A stretch of DNA of 11,720 nt from contig CANDYN010000023.1 in NCBI GenBank assembly GCA_947424985.1, positions 1 to 11,720 on the forward strand, read 5' to 3'. The notes below the pieces were generated by a model, which did no database searches, was not told where the DNA came from, and was given only the letters and a program-made list of their open reading frames with translations. The number at the start of each line of letters is the position of its first letter. Positions within the stretch are counted from its first letter, which is position 1. Source of the DNA: Rickettsiales bacterium. Lineage in GTDB: Bacteria > Pseudomonadota > Alphaproteobacteria > Rickettsiales > Deianiraeaceae. Positions 5,995 to 11,720 of this stretch are shown piece after piece. Made by a program: the position numbers and the translations under genes.

Positions 5995-6176
5995 CGATTT
6001 TTGTCAATAATATACATTTTTCCAACAAAGTACAGTATGATGATAATTAAGGCCAAGATAACCAGAATGGAAAGTTTGCCAAACAATCTATCCCCGACAA
6101 ACGATAGTCCAAGCAATATATAACTCAATATTTCACAAAAATCTCTGTAAAATTGATAACTGACTTCTCGCTTCAT
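5988..6176 (-). CDS. Small two-helix membrane protein, unknown function
   Basis: A 62-residue protein, unrecognised. After a charged start (MKREVSYQFYRDF) there are two likely membrane helices, about residues 15-29 (ILSYILLGLSFVG) and 35-53 (LSILVILALIIIILYFVGK), with GDRLFGK between and a basic tail (DKNRS). It starts 4 bases after the stop of the 43-residue protein, so the two are probably translated together. It ends at a TAG that may interrupt a longer frame (see 5856-5987). No Shine-Dalgarno sequence is visible. Confidence 0.5.
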   Translation of the reverse strand: MKREVSYQFYRDFCEILSYILLGLSFVGDRLFGKLSILVILALIIIILYFVGKMYIIDKNRS

Positions 6177-6180
6177 AGTT

Positions 6181-6312
6181 TTACACTAATGGCTTTTTTG
6201 CTTTCTGGGCTTTGCTCACTTTCCAATCGTTAACAAATGTGGCAACTGCTATTCCTCCAAAACCAAAAACTACGATGAGAAAAATTATAAAACCAAATAC
6301 ATCATTGCTCAT
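6181..6312 (-). CDS. 43-residue single-pass membrane protein, unknown function
   Basis: Short frame from ATG at 6310-6312 to TAA at 6181-6183. It begins MSNDVFGFIIFLIVVFGFGG, has one glycine/phenylalanine-rich membrane helix (about residues 6-27), then a basic lysine/alanine tail (DWKVSKAQKAKKPLV). This topology (short outside end, lysine-rich cytosolic tail) is typical of real small membrane proteins. It has a well-placed promoter about 28 bases upstream and a 4-base gap to the next membrane gene. No family is recognised, and the length leaves some chance that it is not expressed. Confidence 0.5.
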   Translation of the reverse strand: MSNDVFGFIIFLIVVFGFGGIAVATFVNDWKVSKAQKAKKPLV

Positions 6313-6339
6313 AAATATACCAAAAATCCACTCAATTCT

Positions 6340-6367
6340 GTTCTAGGAACATTCCCTTTATTGTCAA
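6340..6367 (-). promoter_or_regulatory. Promoter with overlapping inverted repeat upstream of the small-protein cluster
   Basis: On -, a perfect TTGACA (6367-6362) is followed after 16 bp by TAGAAC (6345-6340), a weak -10. The -10 lies inside the inverted repeat GTTC-TAG-GAAC (6340-6350). A second, overlapping GGAA-CA-TTCC (6346-6355) fills the spacer. A repressor binding here would block the promoter. It lies between the end of argD and the 43-residue gene, so the cluster can be transcribed separately from argD. Confidence 0.4.
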
Positions 6368-6379
6368 GTTTTAATTTAT

Positions 6380-7561
6380 TTACAAAAAGCATCCAATCGT
6401 CTTCTCGAGCTTTTCCGTAAAATCTCCAATCTCACTGTCTGTAATATTAAGACGTGGTAAAACCCGAACAACATTATCTTTTGATGAGGGAGCTAGAAGA
6501 AGAAAATTCTCTCGAGCCTTTGTAACAAAATCCGTATTTTGTAACACTTTATCGTTAAATTTAATCCCAAGCATTAATCCTTTTCCACGAATTTCAAGTA
6601 TCGCTTCACCAGTTTTATTTTGCACAACTTCTATTGCATTTCTCAATTTCTGCCCAGCTAAAACGACATGATCTAAGAAGCTTTGATTTGAAATTCTATC
6701 TAAAACATAAGACGCAACTCCAGCCGCAACAGGATTACCCCCAAAAGTGGATCCATGCGTTCCAGGCGTCATGCCAGCGCAAAATTTATCCAAAGCAACG
6801 CAAGATCCAATCGGAATAATTCCACCACCAAGTGCTTTTGCATTTGTAATTATGTCAGGCTTGATATCGTAATGTTCAAAAGCTGAAAATTTTCCACTTC
6901 TTGAAAGTCCACACTGTACCTCGTCAAATCCTAAAATTAAATCATTTTCATCGCAAATTTTTCTAATTTCCTGCAAAAATTTTAAATCGCATGATGCAAC
7001 CCCACCCTCTCCCTGAATTGGCTCAAGAATAATTCCGGCAGTACGCTGAGATATGAGCGATTTTACAGACTCAATATCGTTTAAAATAGCATGGCTAAAC
7101 CCCTGCAGCCTTGGCTCAAACCCTTCTAAATATTTTTCATTTCCCATAGCCGCAAGCGACCCTAGGGTCCTTCCATGAAACGAATTTTTAAAACATATTA
7201 TCTCGTTTTTTTCAGGCTTTCCAATTGTAAAAAAATGCTTTCTAATAATTTTTATCATGGTCTCAACCGCCTCGGTACCAGAATTCACAAAAAAAACCTT
7301 TCCACCGATAGTTAATCTCGTAATTTTCTCAGCCGCAACCTCAAGCTCTTCCGATCTAAAATAATTTGAAACATGCGTTAATTTACGAATCTGATCACAC
7401 GCAAAATCCTCAAGTTCTTTGTCTTTATATCCAAACGGATTTGATGCAACACCCGAGATAAAATCTAAATATTTATTATCTTTTTCATCATACACGTACG
7501 AACCCTCTCCATGCTTTAAAAGCAAATCACATCTTGCTACAACTGGTAACAAATTTTGCAT
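6380..7561 (-). CDS. argD: Acetylornithine / succinyldiaminopimelate aminotransferase
   Basis: Class III PLP aminotransferase, 393 residues (normal length). It catalyses the glutamate-dependent transamination giving acetylornithine. E. coli ArgD also makes N-succinyl-LL-diaminopimelate, so in a reduced genome this copy may serve lysine and peptidoglycan precursors. Motifs are GEGSYVYDEKDNKYLDF (18-34), VNSGTEAVE (92-100), FHGRTLGSLAAMG (128-140), EPIQGEGG (180-187), the cofactor-binding D213 in GFDEVQCGLSRSG, the PLP lysine K242 in NAKALGGG, and GSTFGGNP. The family block LGFDEVQ, the GTHGSTFGGNPVA segment and the length fit ArgD better than ornithine or GABA aminotransferase. It starts from a good promoter, divergent from pyrG. 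No other arginine or dap genes are visible nearby. Confidence 0.88.
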   Translation of the reverse strand: MQNLLPVVARCDLLLKHGEGSYVYDEKDNKYLDFISGVASNPFGYKDKELEDFACDQIRKLTHVSNYFRSEELEVAAEKITRLTIGGKVFFVNSGTEAVETMIKIIRKHFFTIGKPEKNEIICFKNSFHGRTLGSLAAMGNEKYLEGFEPRLQGFSHAILNDIESVKSLISQRTAGIILEPIQGEGGVASCDLKFLQEIRKICDENDLILGFDEVQCGLSRSGKFSAFEHYDIKPDIITNAKALGGGIIPIGSCVALDKFCAGMTPGTHGSTFGGNPVAAGVASYVLDRISNQSFLDHVVLAGQKLRNAIEVVQNKTGEAILEIRGKGLMLGIKFNDKVLQNTDFVTKARENFLLLAPSSKDNVVRVLPRLNITDSEIGDFTEKLEKTIGCFL

Positions 7562-7583
7562 AATTTAACAATATCAATACGTA

Positions 7584-7611
7584 ATTATAAATAGTTTTTT
7601 TTAATATGCAA
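7584..7611 (-). promoter_or_regulatory. argD promoter
   Basis: On -, TTGCAT (7611-7606) and a perfect TATAAT (7589-7584) are separated by 16 bp. Transcription would begin near 7577, about 15 bases before the argD ATG at 7561. This is the best sigma70-type match in the window. Confidence 0.6.
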
Positions 7612-7618
7612 TTTTTTC

Positions 7619-7647
7619 TTGCGTTATATTTTTTTAAAAATTATAAG
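7619..7647 (+). promoter_or_regulatory. pyrG promoter
   Basis: TTGCGT (7619-7624) and TATAAG (7642-7647) with a 17-bp spacer, predicted start near 7654. The -35 elements of argD and pyrG lie back to back, about 8 bases apart. GGTGA at 7656-7660, 7 bases before the ATG, is one of the few recognisable Shine-Dalgarno sequences here. Confidence 0.45.
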
Positions 7648-7667
7648 GCAATAACGGTGAATTTTTT

Positions 7668-9332
7668 ATGGCAAAAATAATATTTGTAACGGGCGGAGTT
7701 GTCTCATCTTTGGGCAAGGGAATTGTCGCAGCAAGCTTAGGAAATATCTTGCAATCAGAAGGTTTTACCGTTAATATAAAAAAGCTCGATCCATATTTAA
7801 ATATCGACCCGGGTACTATGAATCCAAATCAACACGGCGAAGTTTTTGTAACACATGACGGTGGAGAAACTGATCTTGATCTTGGACATTACGAAAGATT
7901 TACAGGACGCTTTTCGTCAAAATTTAACAATATAACCTCCGGTAAAATTTATCAAAAACTGCTTGAAAAAGAAAGAAATGGTGAATACCTCGGAAAAACG
8001 GTACAAGTTGTTCCACATGTAACCGATCTTATTAAAGAATTTATTTTACGTGATACTGAAAAATATGACTTTACAATTTGCGAAATAGGTGGAACAGTCG
8101 GAGACATAGAAGGGCAGGCTTTTTTAGAGTCAATAAGGCAAGTAAGATTTGAGCTTGGAAAAGCAAAAACTTTGTCAATTCATGTAACTTTGCTGCCGTA
8201 TATCGCAGCCTCAAGCGAGCTAAAAACCAAGCCAACGCAAAACTCAGTCAAAGAGCTTATGTCCTATGGAATTATTGCAGATATTTTAGTTTGCAGAACC
8301 CAAATCTCACTTGACGAAAACGATAGAAAAAAAATTGCATCGTTTTGCAATTTGGATGCAAAAAACGTAATCGAAGCACCGGATGTCTCAAATATTTACG
8401 AAATACCGATTATATACGCAAAAAATGGGCTTGGCAAATGCGTTTTAGAATATTTCGGAATGTCATCAAACTATGATTTATTTGCAAAAAATGCGGAAAA
8501 ATGGAAAGAATTTGTCTTAAAAATGAACTCCTTAAAAAGCGAGGTAAAAGTTGGAATTGTCGGGAAATATACCGGCTCAAAAGATGCATATAAATCCCTA
8601 ATTGAAGCAATAACCCATGCCGGAGTTGCAATTGATAAAAAAGCAAAAATTGAACTGATTGACGCAAGACATATTTCAAGTCAAAACGATGCAAGACAAG
8701 CACTTGAAAAATTTGATGCGATAATTGTCGCAGGCGGATTTGGAATTGATGGAATTCTAGGAAAAATCGAATGTATAACCTATTGCAGACAAAATAACCT
8801 GCCCATGCTTGGGATCTGCCTTGGAATGCAGCTTTCTGTGATTGAATTTGCAAGAAATGTTGCAAAATTAAACGTAACCTCTGCTGAATTTAATGATATC
8901 ACAACGGCATTTTCTGGCTCTGAGTATATCGTAAATACAATGGAAAATTGGAAAACGGACGATGGAAAAATTGTCAAAAAGCAAGAGCAAATCGGTGGCT
9001 CTATGCGCCTTGGATCGTATATTTCCATAATCGAAAAAAATACGCTTGCACACAAAATTTATCAAACAGAAGAAATAAGCGAACGTCATAGACATAGATT
9101 TGAAGTTGATATAAAATATAAAGATATCATCGAATCTTTTGGTGGAAAATTCTCATCTCTCTCTCCGGATAAAAAACTTCCGGAAATCTTCGAAATAACA
9201 AAATATAAAGATGAATTTGGCAAAGAACAAAACCTAAAATTTTTTATTTCATGTCAATACCACCCCGAGTTCAACAGCTCTCCGCTTAAACCAAACGATA
9301 TTTTTATAAATCTTCTTAAAGCTCGTGAATAA
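7668..9332 (+). CDS. pyrG: CTP synthase (glutamine-hydrolysing)
   Basis: Makes CTP from UTP, ATP and glutamine in the cytosol. The 554 residues match the usual 535-555. The synthase domain (about 1-270) has FVTGGVVSSLGKG (P-loop, residues 6-18), KLDPYLNIDPGTMNP, HGEVFVTHDGGETDLDLGHYERF and the CEIGGTVGDIEG block. The class I glutamine amidotransferase domain (about 295-554) has the nucleophile C384 in LGICLGMQ, and H532 and E534 in CQYHPEF. RHRHRFEVD is the usual near-terminal signature. The start has a nearby Shine-Dalgarno sequence and a promoter. Its last 8 bases overlap the ankyrin-protein gene (GTGAATAA), so the two are translationally coupled. All key residues are present and nothing is truncated. 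Confidence 0.97.
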   Translation: MAKIIFVTGGVVSSLGKGIVAASLGNILQSEGFTVNIKKLDPYLNIDPGTMNPNQHGEVFVTHDGGETDLDLGHYERFTGRFSSKFNNITSGKIYQKLLEKERNGEYLGKTVQVVPHVTDLIKEFILRDTEKYDFTICEIGGTVGDIEGQAFLESIRQVRFELGKAKTLSIHVTLLPYIAASSELKTKPTQNSVKELMSYGIIADILVCRTQISLDENDRKKIASFCNLDAKNVIEAPDVSNIYEIPIIYAKNGLGKCVLEYFGMSSNYDLFAKNAEKWKEFVLKMNSLKSEVKVGIVGKYTGSKDAYKSLIEAITHAGVAIDKKAKIELIDARHISSQNDARQALEKFDAIIVAGGFGIDGILGKIECITYCRQNNLPMLGICLGMQLSVIEFARNVAKLNVTSAEFNDITTAFSGSEYIVNTMENWKTDDGKIVKKQEQIGGSMRLGSYISIIEKNTLAHKIYQTEEISERHRHRFEVDIKYKDIIESFGGKFSSLSPDKKLPEIFEITKYKDEFGKEQNLKFFISCQYHPEFNSSPLKPNDIFINLLKARE

Positions 9333-10590
9333 AAAAGTTTTTTTTACACTTATTTTACTTTTTGCGTCAAATTTTGCAAATTGCGAAGAGGTTAAGGTAA
9401 CCTACGGAAATAAAAATGTATATAACGATGAAAACAATTTTTCCGGAGAAGATGCAAGTAAGAAAAATATAGAAAAAACGAAGGAGATAGGTGGAAAAAG
9501 CGACAATGAAAGCTTTCACATTTTCGGAAAATCAAGGAAAATAAAAAACTACGAAGGTGGTGCGGAGAACGAAAAAATACCGGATATGACAGTTGAAAGC
9601 AGGAGTATAAAACCAAAGCCCAAAAAGGAGTCAGAATTTAAAAGCGACGATAAAATCGAAATGCTTGACGAAAAAGGTAACAGAAAAACCTCTAATCAGA
9701 ACAATATTGAAAAAGTTGAAATAACAAATACAGTTACAATGCTTGATATAAATAATGACTCAATTGAAAGGGCAAAGAAAGAACTTGCGGATAGAGTTTT
9801 AAAAACAAACAAACAAATCCTAACAAAAGAGCAAATTGACGCATTTGGAATGCCGTCGCCAAACGGAACAAGATTTGAAGATAATAACACCCAAAGACGC
9901 CCACCAAATATCGCACACAGAATGTACAATAAAAAAAATAACCACTTAACGCCGGTAATTTTTGAAGAAGATTTTATCCAAAATGCCTTTAATTTAATAG
10001 GAAGTGAAAAATTTTCTCGAGCGGAGTTCTTTTCACTTGTCGAAAAATTAAGTCAACCGCACGTTCTTGATACTTACGGAAATACCCTTTTGATGCACGC
10101 AATTTACAATAATCGTGACCCAGTTGTTATGTTTTTGATAAAAAGCGGAATAGATTTAAATAAATCAAATGACTTTGGCGTTGCTCCGCTCCACCTAGCT
10201 GCACATATCAATGCACATGCGCCACTTGTTGCAATTATGGAAGCCGGAGGTGATCCAAATATCCTCGATAAATATGGAAATACGCCACTTATGTACGCTG
10301 CACTTTCCGGTGATATTTATGGAGTTATGAGAATCATAGAACTGGGTGGAAATATTAATGCAATAAATTACAAAGGGCTTGATGTAATGGATTTCGCATA
10401 CGAATCACAAAATTTACAATTAATAGATTATCTAATTAAAAAAGGACATAGTCTAATTAAGAAGAAGGATTTAACTGAACTAGGAACCCTGGGAGAAGAT
10501 TATTTCCTTACAACGCGCGATGGAAAAGAGCTCATCGAAGAATATCTAAGAAATCTTGATGAGCCAACTTACTTTTATTACGCAAATTAG
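9325..10590 (+). CDS. Exported ankyrin-repeat protein, function unknown
   Basis: A 421-residue protein read from GTG inside the end of pyrG. The GTG is supported because it alone gives a signal peptide (MNKKVFFTLILLFASNFANC, likely cleaved around residues 19-21). Residues about 22-185 are a highly charged Lys/Glu/Asn-rich, low-complexity region. Residues about 205-248 are a helical link. Four ankyrin repeats follow from D249 to about 380. Consensus pieces are YGNTLLMHAI and FGVAPLHLAA, with YGNTPLMYAA and YKGLDVMDFA; GDPNILDK and NINAINYK mark the repeat turns. The last 40 residues are a capping tail ending YFYYAN. Ankyrin repeats bind proteins. Signal-peptide-bearing versions are frequent in Rickettsiales-type bacteria and may act in the periplasm or as host-facing factors. 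Coupling to pyrG probably reflects expression rather than shared function. Confidence 0.85.
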   Translation: MNKKVFFTLILLFASNFANCEEVKVTYGNKNVYNDENNFSGEDASKKNIEKTKEIGGKSDNESFHIFGKSRKIKNYEGGAENEKIPDMTVESRSIKPKPKKESEFKSDDKIEMLDEKGNRKTSNQNNIEKVEITNTVTMLDINNDSIERAKKELADRVLKTNKQILTKEQIDAFGMPSPNGTRFEDNNTQRRPPNIAHRMYNKKNNHLTPVIFEEDFIQNAFNLIGSEKFSRAEFFSLVEKLSQPHVLDTYGNTLLMHAIYNNRDPVVMFLIKSGIDLNKSNDFGVAPLHLAAHINAHAPLVAIMEAGGDPNILDKYGNTPLMYAALSGDIYGVMRIIELGGNINAINYKGLDVMDFAYESQNLQLIDYLIKKGHSLIKKKDLTELGTLGEDYFLTTRDGKELIEEYLRNLDEPTYFYYAN

Positions 10591-11280
10591 CTATAATATC
10601 TCAACGTAATATTTTTTGTGCAAAACCCACATCAAATCAGTTTCAGCATTGGCTTTCTTCTGCATCATTAATTCATTTTTAATTTGGTCTTCGTCAAGCC
10701 CAACTTTTTGATTTTTTATCTTCAAAATTTCCTTTTTTGTTGGCTGAATTGACAAAAAAAGCTCAACCTTTCTTCTGTTTTCCGCCGTATTTTCAAGTTT
10801 GTTTTTTGCAATTTCCTGATCCACCTCTTCGTCACTTAAAGCCCTTGTTTTCATCATCCCAGATACGAAAAAATCTTTTAAAACCAAAGCCTTGATCTTG
10901 GAAACCACACTGCTTTTATCAACACCAAAACCTGCTAAATATAAATAAAGATTTTGCTTAATCTCAAGCCTATGCTCCATTAATTTCTCATATTCAGCAA
11001 TCTCAATTTTATCAATATCCATATCACTTTTTTTTGCATGGTATATAATTAATTTTTCATCAATTAATCGAGATAGCGCAACGGATTTAATACTTTCAAT
11101 TAAATTCCTATCCGTTGTTTTTGACGCAAGTCCGCCAAAAACAAGCTCAATTTTAATTGAATCCTCAAGATCCTTCGGCGTAATTACCTCTTTATTTCCA
11201 ATTATCGCAAGCATGTCCGCCCCAAAACAATTTCCCGAAAAAATAATCAAAAAAAGTGTTGTAAAAAATATTTTATACAT
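10591..11280 (-). CDS. SurA-like periplasmic chaperone lacking PPIase domains
   Basis: A 229-residue protein with a signal peptide (MYKIFFTTLFLIIFSGNCFGA, likely cleaved near 20-21). The SurA N-terminal domain follows: AIIGNKEVITPKDLEDSI (25-42) matches the family's start after the signal, and SRLIDEKLIIYHAKKSDM matches the conserved helix. DIDKIEIAEYEKLME and the ALSDEEVDQEI segment also fit. Full SurA has one or two parvulin domains of about 100 residues; these are absent. The terminal KANAETDLMWVLHKKYYVEIL resembles SurA's C-terminal strand, which packs on the N-domain, so this may be a chaperone-only core for outer-membrane protein folding. Its stop codon touches that of the ankyrin gene with no gap and no terminator. 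ispH is divergent from its start. The usual surA neighbours (lptD, pdxA) are not seen. Confidence 0.7.
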   Translation of the reverse strand: MYKIFFTTLFLIIFSGNCFGADMLAIIGNKEVITPKDLEDSIKIELVFGGLASKTTDRNLIESIKSVALSRLIDEKLIIYHAKKSDMDIDKIEIAEYEKLMEHRLEIKQNLYLYLAGFGVDKSSVVSKIKALVLKDFFVSGMMKTRALSDEEVDQEIAKNKLENTAENRRKVELFLSIQPTKKEILKIKNQKVGLDEDQIKNELMMQKKANAETDLMWVLHKKYYVEIL

Positions 11281-11334
11281 TGTTCTTGCAAAATAAAATC
11301 AAGGTTATAAATATTATATATCGTGTTTTTTATA

Positions 11335-11720
11335 ATGCAAGTTTTTCTAATCTCACCTCGTGGGTTTTGTGCGGGCGTTACAAGAGCGATAAATATCGTC
11401 GAAGGTGCAATAGAGAAATATGGTAATGAAAAAACAATCTTTGTAAAACATGAGATAGTTCATAACGATTACGTCGTCAATTATTTTAAAAATAAAAACG
11501 TAAAATTTATCGAAGATGTATTCGAAATAAAAGAAGATGGCATTTTGATTTTTTCGGCACACGGAGTTTCAAAAAAAATCGAAAGCGATGCGAAAGAAAG
11601 AAATATACAAACAATCGATGCAACATGTCCTTTGGTTAAAAAAGTTCATAGAATAGCACAAAAACATGAAAGTGAAAATAAAAAAATAATCCTAATCGGA
11701 CACGAAGGACACCCGGAAGT
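11335..11720 (+). CDS. ispH: 4-hydroxy-3-methylbut-2-enyl diphosphate reductase, N-terminal part
   Basis: Partial; 128 codons run off the right edge. IspH (LytB) is the last enzyme of the MEP pathway, reducing HMBPP to IPP and DMAPP with a 4Fe-4S cluster. It starts MQVFLISPRGFCAGVTRAIN with cluster ligand C12, then FVKHEIVHNDYVV (H43 of the substrate-binding pair), LIFSAHGVS, and DATCPLVKKVH with ligand C98. GHEGHPEV follows, with the proton-relay Glu, just before the edge. The third cysteine is outside. The 54-base gap to the divergent SurA-like gene is AT-rich; TTGCAA (11286-11291) and TAAATA (11308-11313) may be its promoter, with low certainty. No Shine-Dalgarno sequence is visible. Confidence 0.95.
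   Translation, partial: MQVFLISPRGFCAGVTRAINIVEGAIEKYGNEKTIFVKHEIVHNDYVVNYFKNKNVKFIEDVFEIKEDGILIFSAHGVSKKIESDAKERNIQTIDATCPLVKKVHRIAQKHESENKKIILIGHEGHPE

Noticed and set aside
6340..6355. LexA/SOS box at the small-protein promoter
   Set aside because: The repeat is GTTC-N3-GAAC, neither the alphaproteobacterial GTTC-N7-GTTC nor the enterobacterial CTGT-N8-ACAG pattern.
8410..9095. Overlapping long frames on - inside pyrG
   Set aside because: pyrG has all its conserved motifs in the + frame; the opposite frames are Phe/Leu/Gln-rich reflections of its codon use.
10593..10640. Possible terminator hairpin between the ankyrin and SurA-like genes
   Set aside because: Only a 5-bp A/T stem (AATAT/ATATT) with a 9-base loop can be drawn, too weak to count.

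Overview
This is an AT-rich (about one-third G+C by eye), tightly packed bacterial window. It carries ordinary core-metabolism genes interspersed with small membrane proteins and secreted proteins. The gene content, the weak Shine-Dalgarno signals, a secreted ankyrin protein and the protein style (SucB, GpsA, IlvE, CTP synthase, IspH) suggest a reduced-genome alphaproteobacterium, most likely in or near the Rickettsiales. It has kept some amino-acid enzymes (IlvE, ArgD), which would fit a Deianiraea-like or free-living lineage better than a classic Rickettsia. This placement is inference from gene content, not from a search.

Layout. Positions 1-594 (-) hold the N-terminal part of sucB (E2 of 2-oxoglutarate dehydrogenase), divergent from gpsA (712-1815, +). 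Next on + come azoR (own promoter) and a signal-peptide-bearing phytochelatin-synthase-family protease or transferase, ending at a strong hairpin (3363-3396) that can terminate both strands. From about 7561 down to 3425 everything is on the - strand. In transcription order it is argD, two small membrane proteins, a possible amber-interrupted tail, a third small membrane protein, an alpha/beta hydrolase, a Nudix hydrolase and ilvE. pyrG (+) is divergent from argD and overlaps by 8 bases a secreted ankyrin-repeat protein. That gene abuts, stop codon to stop codon, a SurA-like chaperone (-) that lacks PPIase domains. ispH (+, partial) leaves the window at its right edge.

How the genes fit together. 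sucB (TCA cycle), gpsA (glycerol-3-phosphate for phospholipids), ilvE and argD (aminotransferases; ArgD may also serve diaminopimelate synthesis), pyrG (CTP) and ispH (isoprenoids) are housekeeping. azoR plus the phytochelatin-synthase-like protein look like a small redox/thiol unit. The SurA-like protein and the ankyrin protein act at or beyond the inner membrane.

The most unusual structure is a diverged direct repeat of about 60 bp that flanks the Nudix gene. It copies the first 14 codons and translation-start region of ilvE, so the Nudix protein begins with an IlvE-derived N-terminus. This looks like an old insertion or tandem duplication inside the hydrolase-ilvE transcript. Other points of interest are the secreted phytochelatin-synthase homologue, an in-frame amber codon (inside a perfect 14-bp palindrome) between two hydrophobic reading frames, and an inverted repeat over the promoter of the small-protein cluster. 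No RNA genes, CRISPR arrays or insertion sequences were seen, and no gene-free stretch exceeds 300 bases.
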